DNA of 64,000 bases from Streptomyces finlayi (GTDB lineage Bacteria; Actinomycetota; Actinomycetes; Streptomycetales; Streptomycetaceae): contig NZ_CP045702.1 in NCBI RefSeq assembly GCF_014216315.1, positions 7,254,001 to 7,318,000 of the forward strand, written 5' to 3'. Below are positions 43,216 to 50,661 of the stretch, piece by piece (position 1 is the first letter of the stretch; every line of letters begins with the position of its first letter). Both the position numbers and the translations under genes were made by a program. Under the pieces are notes generated by a model. The model was not told the origin of the DNA and ran no database searches. It worked only from the letters and a program-made list of their open reading frames with translations.

Positions 43216-43683
43216 TCAGAAGCCGAGTGCCGTGAGGCCCGGGTGGCCGTCAGGGCGACGGCCCTGCGGCCAGTGGTAGCGGCGTTCCGATTCCTCGATG
43301 CGTACGTCGTTGATGCTCGCGTGGCGCACCCGCATCAGCCCGTTCCCGTCGAACTCCCAGTTCTCGTTGCCGAAGGAACGGTGCCAGTGGCCCGCCCGGT
43401 CGTGCCATTCGTACGCGAAGCGCACCGCGATCCGCTCCTCGTCGTACGCCCACAGCTCCTTGATGAGCCGGTAGCCGAGCTCCCGCTTCCACTTCCGGGT
43501 GAGCAGGGCGACGATCTCCTCGCGGCCGGTGGCCCATTCGGAGCGGTTGCGCCAGCGGGAATCCACGGTGTAGGCGAGGGCCACCTTCGCCGGGTCCCTC
43601 GAATTCCAGCCGTCCTCGGCCAGGCGGACCTTCTCGGCCGCGGATGTCCGGGTGAAGGGAGGGAGGGGCGGTCGTGTGCTCAT
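43216..43683 (-). CDS. DUF1348 / nuclear transport factor 2-like protein
   Basis: Protein of 155 residues. VRLAEDGWNSRDPAKVALAYTVDSRWRNRSEWATGREEIVALLTRKW and IKELWAYDEERIAVRFAYEWHDRAGHWHRSFGNENWEFDGNGLMRVRHASIND match DUF1348, a SnoaL/NTF2-like cone fold. Members are small, of unknown catalytic role, and widespread in bacteria and fungi. The gene diverges from the TetR gene, and four GAGAAC motifs in the 161-bp space between suggest that TetR controls both. Confidence 0.8.
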   Translation of the reverse strand: MSTRPPLPPFTRTSAAEKVRLAEDGWNSRDPAKVALAYTVDSRWRNRSEWATGREEIVALLTRKWKRELGYRLIKELWAYDEERIAVRFAYEWHDRAGHWHRSFGNENWEFDGNGLMRVRHASINDVRIEESERRYHWPQGRRPDGHPGLTALGF

Positions 43684-43723
43684 GAGGGCTCCTGGAGGTC
43701 GCCGCCGCCCAGGGCGCCGGATG

Positions 43724-43826
43724 GGGAGAACGCTCGCACGGGGGAAACGCCGGCACGGGAGAACAGCCGCAAGGAGAACGCTCGTTCTCCCCCGTGGTGC
43801 CGTAGCCTAGGAGAACGACCGTTCTC
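43724..43826. promoter_or_regulatory. GAGAACG operator array between DUF1348 and TetR genes
   Basis: Two full palindromes are visible: GGAGAACGCTCGTTCTCC (43773-43790) and GAGAACGACCGTTCTC (43811-43826). Their centres are 37 bp apart. Two further GGAGAAC half-sites lie upstream, near 43724 and 43759. The repeated motif before a TetR gene strongly suggests autoregulation and control of the divergent gene. Confidence 0.75.
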
Positions 43827-43844
43827 ACGCAAGAGGAGTCCACG

Positions 43845-44405
43845 ATGGAGCGCGCCGAGGTCCGGACCGGGCTGCTCGACGCCGCGGAGGCGCTGTTCTA
43901 CGAACGGGGCGTCCAGGCCGTCCCGATGGACGAGATCCGGGCCGCGGCCGGCCTCCCGCTCAAGCGTCTCTACGGGCTCTACCCATCCAAATCGGCTCTG
44001 GTGAAGGCCTGTCTGGAACGAAGGGACACCCGGTGGCGAGGCCGCCTCCGCGCACACGCGGATGCCGCCCCCACCCCGGAAGGCAGGATTCTGGCGGTGT
44101 TCGACTGGCTCCATCAGTGGTTCTGCGAGCCGGGCTTCCGCGGCTGCGCCTTCGTCAACGCCTTCGGTGAACTGGGCGCCGTCGACTCGTCCGTCGCCAC
44201 CGTCGCCCGTGCCCACAAGCTCGCCTTCCGGGACTACGTGGCAGGGCTCGTCATCGCCTCGGGCCGTCCCGCAGCGAGCGCGGACGCCTTCTTCCTGCTC
44301 GCTGAGGGCGCCATCACCACCGCCGCGGTCTCCGGTACGCCCGAAGCCGGGCGCCGGGCCCGGGAAGCGGCCGTACTGCTCCTCGCGGCCACCGCCTCCG
44401 CCTGA
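43845..44405 (+). CDS. TetR/AcrR-family transcriptional regulator
   Basis: Protein of 186 residues. Residues 1-50 hold the HTH (LLDAAEALFYERGVQAVPMDEIRAAAGLPLKRLYGLYPSKSALVKAC). The C-terminal ligand and dimer domain contains FDWLHQWFCEPGFRGCAFVNAFGELG, a Cys-containing pattern found in TetR proteins that control short reductases and NTF2-like genes. AAGAGGAG precedes the ATG. The array of GAGAACG sites just upstream is the likely operator, so it probably represses itself and the DUF1348 gene. The ligand is unknown. Confidence 0.9.
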   Translation: MERAEVRTGLLDAAEALFYERGVQAVPMDEIRAAAGLPLKRLYGLYPSKSALVKACLERRDTRWRGRLRAHADAAPTPEGRILAVFDWLHQWFCEPGFRGCAFVNAFGELGAVDSSVATVARAHKLAFRDYVAGLVIASGRPAASADAFFLLAEGAITTAAVSGTPEAGRRAREAAVLLLAATASA

Positions 44406-44505
44406 TTCGCTAGGAGCGGACGTGCCTGGACAGCGGTCCCGGAACCAGGCATATCGCCCGCTCCGGCAGTTCGGCCGGCTGTGCGGGGAAGGGCCGCCTG
44501 TTTGG

Positions 44506-46047
44506 ATGGCACGCATGCCGATCTTCCACGCGTACGACGGGACCGCCCTCGCCTACCACCTCATGGGGGAGGGCAACCCGAAGGACCGCACCCTGATCTG
44601 CCTGCCCGGCGGGCCGATGCGGGCGAGCGCCTACCTCGGGGATCTCGGGGGTCTCGCGGCCGGCCGCCGGCTCGTCCTGCTCGATCTGCGGGGCACCGGT
44701 GACTCCGTGGCTCCGGCCGACCCGTCGACGTACCGTTGCGACCGGCTCGTCGAAGACATCGAAGCCCTGCGCGAACACCTGGGCCACCAGCGGATCGATC
44801 TGCTGGCCCACTCCGCTGCCGGGAACCTCGCCGTGCTCTACGCGGCCAGGCACCCGCAGCGCCTGCGCACCCTCGTGCTCGTCGCTCCCGGCACGCGCGC
44901 CGCCGGTGTCGACGTGACCGAGCAGGACCGGATCGAGGCGGCCGGACTGCGGAGCCGCGAGCCCTGGTACGCGGAGGCGCGCGCCGCACTCGACGAGATC
45001 GCGGCGGGGCGGCCGGCGGGCGACGTGCGGCCGGCCGTCGAACCGGTCGCGTACGGACGCTGGGACGAGGCGGCCAGGACCCATGCCACGTCGGCCGCGG
45101 GGCAGACCAACCGTGCGGCGCAGCGGGCTTTCCACGGGGAGGGAGCCTTCGATCCGGCGTCCACGGTCGCCGCCCTGCGGGAGGTGGCAGCGCCGGTCCT
45201 CGTCCTCGCGGGGGAGCACGACGGATGTCCGAGCCCCGACCGGGCCACGGAACTCGCGGCCCTCTTCCCGCACGGTGAGTTCGTCGTGCAGCGGGGCGCC
45301 GGCCACTACCCGTGGATCGACGGCCCGGGCGCCTTCATCCGCACCGTCACCGCGTTCCTCGACCCCGGCGTACGCAGTGTGCAGGCCGGTGGCATCCGGC
45401 TCGCGTACCGCGTCCTGGGGGACCCGGCCGCCCCGCCGGTCGTGCTCGTCCACGGGCGGGGCGGCAGCAGCCGCGACTGGACCCTCGTCGCCGAACGGCT
45501 CGCCGGGGAGCACCGGGTGTACGCGCTCGACTTCCGGGGGCACGGCCTCAGCGACTGGCCGGGCCGGTACTCCTTCGAGCTGTTCCGCGACGACCTCCAC
45601 GCCTTCCTGGAGGCCCGCAACCTCGCGGGAGCCACCGTCGTCGGACACTCGATGGGCGGCGTGGCGGCCTGCCTGCTCGCCGAGCGCGAACCGGGGCTGA
45701 TCGGCAGGCTCGTCCTGGAGGACGCCCCGCTGCTCCGTCCGCTGGACCCGCCCCGGCCCGCCGCGGAACGCCCGGACGGGCCAATGGAATTCGACTGGCC
45801 CGTCGTGCCGTCCATCGACGCCCAGCTCAACGAACCCGACCCGGCGGGCCGCGAGCGCCTCGGCGAGATCACCGCGCCGACCCTCGTCATCGGCGGCGCC
45901 CGAAGTCATATCGACCAGGAGCAGCTCGCCTGGATGGCGGAGCGGATACCCGGCGCCCGTTTCGTCACCATCGACGCCGGGCACCTCGTACACGCCGCCC
46001 GGCCGGAGGAATTCCTCTCGGCACTCCGGTCCTTCGGCACGGCGTGA
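44506..46047 (+). CDS. Tandem double alpha/beta-hydrolase
   Basis: Protein of about 513 residues carrying two complete alpha/beta-hydrolase domains in one chain. Domain 1 (about 1-285) resembles proline iminopeptidases, with LPGGPMRASAYLGDL (oxyanion region), LLAHSAAGNLAVLYA (nucleophile elbow), the acid in LVLAGEHDGCPSP and His in RGAGHYPW. Domain 2 (about 290-513) has VLVHGRGGSSRDWTLVAERLAG, VVGHSMGGVAACLLA, and a His in IDAGHLVHAARPEEF. Both nucleophile elbows are intact, so both may be active. I prefer ATG 44506 because GGGGAAGGG is 12 nt upstream. Each domain matches stand-alone enzymes, and substrates cannot be assigned. Confidence 0.82.
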   Translation: MARMPIFHAYDGTALAYHLMGEGNPKDRTLICLPGGPMRASAYLGDLGGLAAGRRLVLLDLRGTGDSVAPADPSTYRCDRLVEDIEALREHLGHQRIDLLAHSAAGNLAVLYAARHPQRLRTLVLVAPGTRAAGVDVTEQDRIEAAGLRSREPWYAEARAALDEIAAGRPAGDVRPAVEPVAYGRWDEAARTHATSAAGQTNRAAQRAFHGEGAFDPASTVAALREVAAPVLVLAGEHDGCPSPDRATELAALFPHGEFVVQRGAGHYPWIDGPGAFIRTVTAFLDPGVRSVQAGGIRLAYRVLGDPAAPPVVLVHGRGGSSRDWTLVAERLAGEHRVYALDFRGHGLSDWPGRYSFELFRDDLHAFLEARNLAGATVVGHSMGGVAACLLAEREPGLIGRLVLEDAPLLRPLDPPRPAAERPDGPMEFDWPVVPSIDAQLNEPDPAGRERLGEITAPTLVIGGARSHIDQEQLAWMAERIPGARFVTIDAGHLVHAARPEEFLSALRSFGTA

Positions 46048-46060
46048 GGGCTCCGGCCGG

Positions 46061-47677
46061 TCAGTCCCGAGCCGCGACCGCCTTCGCCCACCGGTAGTCG
46101 GCCTTGCCGCTCGGAGACCGCCGTATACGGTCGGCGAGCACGACGCTGCGGGGAATCTTGTATCCGGCCAGCCGTGTACGACAGTGGTCCTGCACGGCGT
46201 CCAGGCTCAACTCGACCGCTCCCGACCGCAGTTGCAGCACGGCCGCGACACGATTGCCCCACCGGGCATCGGGCACTCCGGCGACGAGTGCGTCGTACAC
46301 ATCCGGATGGGACTTCAGGGCCTGCTCGACCTCCTCCGGATAGACCTTCTCGCCACCGGTGTTGATGCACTGCGACCCGCGCCCGAGGACGGTGACGACG
46401 CCCTCCTCGTCGACGGTCGCCATGTCGCCGAGCAGTACCCAGCGTTCCTGGCCCTTCCGGAAGAAGGTCTCGGCCGTCTTGGCCGGATCGTTGTAGTAGC
46501 CGAGCGGTACGTGACCACGCTGGGCCATCCGCCCCGGCTCGCCGGGCTCCACCGGCTCGTACGTCACCGGATCGACCACCGCTGTACGGGAGTTGACCTG
46601 GACGCGAAAGCCCCGCTCCGGCCCCGAGTCGGCCGTCGCCGTGCCGTTGAAGCCGGACTCCGAGGAACCGAAGTTGTTGAGCAGCAGCACCGTCGGCACG
46701 AGTGACTGGAACTCCGCGCGCACCGACTCCGACATGATCGCGCCCGAACTCGAGACGGAGAACATCGACGAGCAGTCGACACCCTTCAGCGGCCCCTTGA
46801 GCGCGTCGATCAACGGGCGCAGCATCGCGTCACCGACCAGGGACACGCTCGTGACCTTCTCCTTCTCGATGGTCCTGAGCACCTCCTCCGGTGCGAACTT
46901 GCGGTGGATGACGACACGCTGGCCGAAGTTGAAGCCGATGAACGCGGTGAGGGTGGAGGTGCCGTGCATCAGCGGGGGAGCGGGGAAGAAGGTGATGCCG
47001 TCACCACCCGCGGCCACCCGCTCGGCCAGCTCCTGCGGGGTCTTCACCGGCTCACCCGTAGGGGCGCCGCCTCCGAGCCCGGAGAAGAAGAGATCCTCCT
47101 GGCGCCACATCACCCCCTTCGGCATGCCCGTGGTGCCGCCGGTGTAGATGATGAACAGGTCGTCGGCCGACCGCGGCGCGAAGCCGCGGCCGGGGGAGCC
47201 GGCCGCTTCCGCGTCGGTGAACGGCACGGCGCCCCGGGGTCCCGGACTGTCCGCCGCCGGCCCCCCGACCCGAACGAGATGGCGTAGTTTCGGCGCCTGC
47301 GGAGCGGCGGCCGTCACCCGCTCGTCGAACTCGGCGTCGAAGACCAGCGCCGCCAGATCGGCGTCACGGTAGAGGTAGACCAGCTCCTCCTCGACGTAGC
47401 GGTAGTTCACGTTCACCGGCACGATGCGGGCCTTGAGGCAGGCCAGCACGGTCTGGAGGTACTCGACGCCGTTGTAGAGGTGCAGGCCCAGGTGCTCGCC
47501 GGGGCGGATGCCCGCGTCGAGCAGATGGTGGGCGATCCGGTTGGCGGCCGTGTCCAGGCGGGCGTAGCTGAGACGGCGCTCGGCGCCCGTACCGGGATGG
47601 TCGAGGTAGACGAGCGCCTCCCGCTCCGGGACGGCGTCGACGACCGACTCGAACAGGTCGGCAAGGTTGTACTCCAC
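46061..47677 (-). CDS. FadD19-like steroid/long-chain acyl-CoA ligase
   Basis: Protein of 538 residues. ADLFESVVDAVPEREALV at the start, NVNYRYVEEELVYLY, FIIYTGGTTGMPKGVMWR (P-loop), NFGSSESGFNGTA, GDMATVDEEGVVTVLGRGS, INTGGEKVYPEEVEQALKSHPDV and PSGKADYRWAK closely follow mycobacterial FadD19 and its relatives, which activate the branched C8 side chain of cholesterol or sitosterol. GTG 47677 has AGGAGGAACG upstream; the longer frame is not supported. It diverges from the echA-like gene, with a KstR-type box and a second palindrome between. The sterol substrate is inferred from these. Confidence 0.85.
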   Translation of the reverse strand: MEYNLADLFESVVDAVPEREALVYLDHPGTGAERRLSYARLDTAANRIAHHLLDAGIRPGEHLGLHLYNGVEYLQTVLACLKARIVPVNVNYRYVEEELVYLYRDADLAALVFDAEFDERVTAAAPQAPKLRHLVRVGGPAADSPGPRGAVPFTDAEAAGSPGRGFAPRSADDLFIIYTGGTTGMPKGVMWRQEDLFFSGLGGGAPTGEPVKTPQELAERVAAGGDGITFFPAPPLMHGTSTLTAFIGFNFGQRVVIHRKFAPEEVLRTIEKEKVTSVSLVGDAMLRPLIDALKGPLKGVDCSSMFSVSSSGAIMSESVRAEFQSLVPTVLLLNNFGSSESGFNGTATADSGPERGFRVQVNSRTAVVDPVTYEPVEPGEPGRMAQRGHVPLGYYNDPAKTAETFFRKGQERWVLLGDMATVDEEGVVTVLGRGSQCINTGGEKVYPEEVEQALKSHPDVYDALVAGVPDARWGNRVAAVLQLRSGAVELSLDAVQDHCRTRLAGYKIPRSVVLADRIRRSPSGKADYRWAKAVAARD

Positions 47678-47764
47678 CGTTCCTCCTGACCCCGGGGTGA
47701 CTGACGACTCGGCCGTCATTAGAGCGCCGACCGCCACAACTGGGAAGGGGGGAAGCAAGACAAA

Positions 47765-47779
47765 CTGACTGTCTGTCAG
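47765..47779. promoter_or_regulatory. Inverted repeat in the fadD/echA divergent promoter
   Basis: CTGAC-TGTCT-GTCAG is a 5-bp-arm inverted repeat, 88 bp upstream of the ligase start and 66 bp upstream of the hydratase start. It may be a second operator next to the KstR-type box. Confidence 0.4.
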
Positions 47780-47807
47780 GAAACTATTGAACTGGGGCCC
47801 CGCCTGC

Positions 47808-47821
47808 TGCAACCTGTTCTA
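47808..47821. promoter_or_regulatory. KstR-type operator box in the sterol-like divergent promoter
   Basis: TGCAACCTGTTCTA fits TnnAACnnGTTnnA at all fixed positions and shares TGCAAC and GTTCTA with the box at 23230. It lies 23 bp before the hydratase start and 130 bp before the divergent ligase start, as in KstR-controlled divergent pairs. Confidence 0.65.
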
Positions 47822-47844
47822 GGTCTTGAGACTGGAGGCAGGCA

Positions 47845-48645
47845 ATGGGCGGTACGGAACACCTGGACGTGCGGCGCGAAGGCGCCACGCTGGTGCTCAC
47901 TCTGAACAGGCCGGAGGCGAAGAACGCGCTCTCGCTGCCGATGCTCGTCGGGCTGTACGACGGCTGGCTCGCGGCCGACGCGGACGACACGGTCCGCTCC
48001 GTCGTCCTCACCGGCGCGGGCGGCTCCTTCTGCGCCGGCATGGACCTCAAAGCACTCGCGGGCAAGGGGATGGAGGGCGAGCGGTACCGGGACCGGATGA
48101 AGGCCGACCCCGATCTGCACTGGAAGGCGATGCTGCGCCACCACCGCCCCCGCAAACCCGTCATCGCCGCCGTCGAGGGCCACTGCGTCGCTGGCGGCAC
48201 CGAAATCCTCCAGGGCACCGACATCCGCATCGCCGGAGCGGGAGCCACCTTCGGGCTCTTCGAGGTCAGGCGCGGGCTCTTCCCCATCGGCGGTTCCACC
48301 GTGCGCCTGCCTCGCCAGATCGCCCGCACCCACGCCCTCGAGATGCTCCTCACCGGCCGCGCGTACAGCGCAGGGGAAGCCGCCGGCATCGGTCTGATCG
48401 GCAGGGTCGTCCCCGACGGCACCGCGCTGGAGCAGGCACTCGGCGTCGCCGAGCAGATCAACGCCTGCGGACCGCTCGCGGTCGAGGCGGTCAAGGCGTC
48501 GGTGTACGAGACCGCGGAGATGACCGAGACCGAAGGACTGGCCGCCGAGCTGACACGTGGCCGGCCGGTCTTCGCCACCGACGACGCCAAGGAAGGCGCC
48601 CGCGCCTTCGCCGAGAAGCGCCCGCCCCTCTACCGGCGCTCCTGA
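47845..48645 (+). CDS. Enoyl-CoA hydratase (EchA19-like, crotonase superfamily)
   Basis: Protein of 266 residues. LNRPEAKNALSLPMLVGLYDGW starts the crotonase fold. GAGGSFCAGMDLKAL forms the oxyanion hole with VAAVEGHCVAGGTEILQGTDIRIAG-type sequence, and FEVRRGLFPIGGSTVRLPRQIARTHALEMLLTGRAY carries the region normally bearing the catalytic Glu. It hydrates an enoyl-CoA, the step after dehydrogenation. Size and sequence resemble EchA19, implicated in sterol side-chain oxidation. GGAGGC precedes the ATG. It heads an operon with the next three genes, spaced 15 nt, 0 nt and an 8-nt overlap. Confidence 0.85.
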   Translation: MGGTEHLDVRREGATLVLTLNRPEAKNALSLPMLVGLYDGWLAADADDTVRSVVLTGAGGSFCAGMDLKALAGKGMEGERYRDRMKADPDLHWKAMLRHHRPRKPVIAAVEGHCVAGGTEILQGTDIRIAGAGATFGLFEVRRGLFPIGGSTVRLPRQIARTHALEMLLTGRAYSAGEAAGIGLIGRVVPDGTALEQALGVAEQINACGPLAVEAVKASVYETAEMTETEGLAAELTRGRPVFATDDAKEGARAFAEKRPPLYRRS

Positions 48646-48660
48646 GCCAAGGAGACAACC

Positions 48661-49608
48661 GTGACCGACGTCCTCAGCGCCCCGCTGGTCGTCGAATTCC
48701 CCTTCACCCGCTCGCTGGGCCCCGTCCAGAGCGCCTTCCTCACCGGGCTGCGCGAACGAACCGTCCTCGGTGTCCGTACCGGCCGGGGCGAGGTCCTCGT
48801 CCCACCCGTCGAATACGACCCCGTCACCGCCGAGGAGATCGGCGACCTCGTCGAGGTCGCGGCCACCGGCACCGTGACCACCTGGGCCTGGAATCCGTCC
48901 CCCCGCCGGGCCCAGCCGCTCGGCACCCCCTTCGCCTGGGTCCTCGTGCGGCTCGACGGCGCCGACACGGCGCTGCTCCACGTCCTCGACGCACCCGGCC
49001 CCGAAGCGGTCCGCACCGGCATGCGCGTCCGGATCCGCTGGGCCCAGGACCGTGTCGGCGCCATCACGGACATCGCCTGCTTCGAACCGTACGAGAGCGA
49101 CCGCGTCACCACCGACCCCATTCCGCACAGCGGGCAGTTCACGGACCAGGTCACCGGCATCGTCACCCCCGCCCGGCTCGACTACACCTACCATCCGGGC
49201 CGCGCGCAGAGCGCCTACCTCGAAGCACTGGCCGGGCAGCACGTCGTCGGTGAACGCTGCCCCGCGTGCCGGAAGGTGTACGTCCCGCCGCGTGGTGCCT
49301 GCCCCACCTGCGGGGTCGCCACCGACGAGCGGGTCGAGGTGGGGCCGCGCGGCACCGTCACGACGTTCTGCATCGTCAACATCAAGGCGAAGAACGCCGC
49401 CATCGAGGTCCCCTACGTCTACGCCCACATCGCCCTCGACGGAGCCGATCTCGCTCTGCACGCACGGATCGGGGGCCTCCCCTACGACCAGGTGCGCATG
49501 GGGCTGCGCGTCGAACCCGTCTGGACGCCGGGCAGCCGCCACCCCGACCACTACCGGCCGACCGGCGAGCCCGATGCCGACTACGACACGTACAAGGAGC
49601 TGCTGTAG
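48661..49608 (+). CDS. Tandem DUF35 (OB-fold, zinc-ribbon) acyl-CoA-associated protein
   Basis: Protein of 315 residues made of two DUF35 units. Unit 1 (about 1-150) keeps the pattern AFLTGLRERTVLGVRTGRGEVLVPP and the OB strands but has lost the four zinc-ribbon cysteines. Unit 2 (about 165-315) keeps them: GERCPACRKVYVPPRGACPTCG, followed by GTVTTFCIVNIKAK. DUF35 proteins bind and activate thiolase-fold partners, as ChsH2 does for the aldolase Ltp2. The layout and length match the Rv3521 type. GTG 48661 follows AAGGAGACAACC. It probably works in complex with the next two proteins. Confidence 0.85.
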   Translation: MTDVLSAPLVVEFPFTRSLGPVQSAFLTGLRERTVLGVRTGRGEVLVPPVEYDPVTAEEIGDLVEVAATGTVTTWAWNPSPRRAQPLGTPFAWVLVRLDGADTALLHVLDAPGPEAVRTGMRVRIRWAQDRVGAITDIACFEPYESDRVTTDPIPHSGQFTDQVTGIVTPARLDYTYHPGRAQSAYLEALAGQHVVGERCPACRKVYVPPRGACPTCGVATDERVEVGPRGTVTTFCIVNIKAKNAAIEVPYVYAHIALDGADLALHARIGGLPYDQVRMGLRVEPVWTPGSRHPDHYRPTGEPDADYDTYKELL

Positions 49609-50661
49609 ATGCGAGACGTGGCGATCGTCGCCTTCGCTCAGACCGAACACCGGCGGCGCACCGACGAACTCTCCGAAGTCGAGATGCTGATGCCCGTCCT
49701 GCATCAGGTCCTCGACGCGACGGGCCTGGAAGCGAGCAGCATCGGCTTCACCTGCTCCGGCTCCACGGACTATCTCGCGGGGCGGGCGTTCTCCTTCACC
49801 ATGGCGCTCGACGGAGTCGGGGCCCATCCGCCGATCTCCGAATCGCACGTCGAGACGGACGGCGCCTGGGCCCTCTACGAGGCATGGGTGAAGATCCGGA
49901 CCGGCGAGGCGGACACCGCGCTCGTCTACGCCTACGGCAAGTCCTCGTCCGGCGAGGTCCGCGACGTCCTCACCCGCCAGCTCGACCCCTACTACCTCGC
50001 TCCCCTCTGGCCCGACTCCGTGGCACTCGCCGCACTCCAGGCCCAGGCACTCATCGACGCCGGAGCAACGGACGAACCCGCACTCGCCCGGATCGCCTCC
50101 CGGAGCCGCACCGCCGCGACGGCCAACCCGCACGCACAGCTCAGCGGCAGCGTCCCGGCGGGCGGCTATCTCGTACAGCCGCTGCGCACCGGCGACTGCC
50201 CGCCCATCGGCGACGGGGCGGCGGCCGTGATCCTCGCGGCCGGAGACACGGCCCGTGCCCTGTGCGCCCGCCCCGCCTGGATCCGCGGTATCGACCACCG
50301 CATCGAGGCGCACTCCCTGGGTGTACGCGACCTGACCGACTCACCCTCCACCCGCCTCGCGGCCGAACGCGCCGGAGCCTTCGAACGCCCCGTGGACACC
50401 GCCGAGTTGCACGCCCCCTTCACCTCCCAGGAAGTGATCCTGCGCAAGGTGCTCGGCCTGGGCGACGACGTCGATGTGAACCCGTCGGGCGGTGCGCTGG
50501 CCGCCAACCCCGTCATGGCCACCGGCCTGGTCCGCCTCGGCGAGGCCGCCGCACGCATCCATCGCGGCGAGTCCGACCGGGCACTCGCCCACGCCACCTC
50601 GGGCCCCTGCCTGCAACAGAACCTGGTCGCCGTACTGGAAGGAGAGCGCCCCCATGTCTGA
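49609..50661 (+). CDS. Thiolase-fold protein, Ltp4-like (thiolase residues missing)
   Basis: Protein of 350 residues starting with ATG directly after the previous TAG. It has the thiolase fold (VAIVAFAQTEHRRRTDELSEVEMLMPVLHQVLDATGL), but the position of the nucleophilic Cys reads HVETDGAWALYEAW, with Asp and no Cys. The usual GHP His motif reads NPSGGALAANPVMATG, with Asn for His. A Cys remains in HATSGPCLQQN. Similar actinobacterial proteins (Rv3522/Ltp4 type) act with DUF35 partners, and related Ltp2 is a retro-aldolase that cleaves sterol side chains. Aldolase or structural roles fit better than thiolysis. Confidence 0.8.
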   Translation: MRDVAIVAFAQTEHRRRTDELSEVEMLMPVLHQVLDATGLEASSIGFTCSGSTDYLAGRAFSFTMALDGVGAHPPISESHVETDGAWALYEAWVKIRTGEADTALVYAYGKSSSGEVRDVLTRQLDPYYLAPLWPDSVALAALQAQALIDAGATDEPALARIASRSRTAATANPHAQLSGSVPAGGYLVQPLRTGDCPPIGDGAAAVILAAGDTARALCARPAWIRGIDHRIEAHSLGVRDLTDSPSTRLAAERAGAFERPVDTAELHAPFTSQEVILRKVLGLGDDVDVNPSGGALAANPVMATGLVRLGEAAARIHRGESDRALAHATSGPCLQQNLVAVLEGERPHV

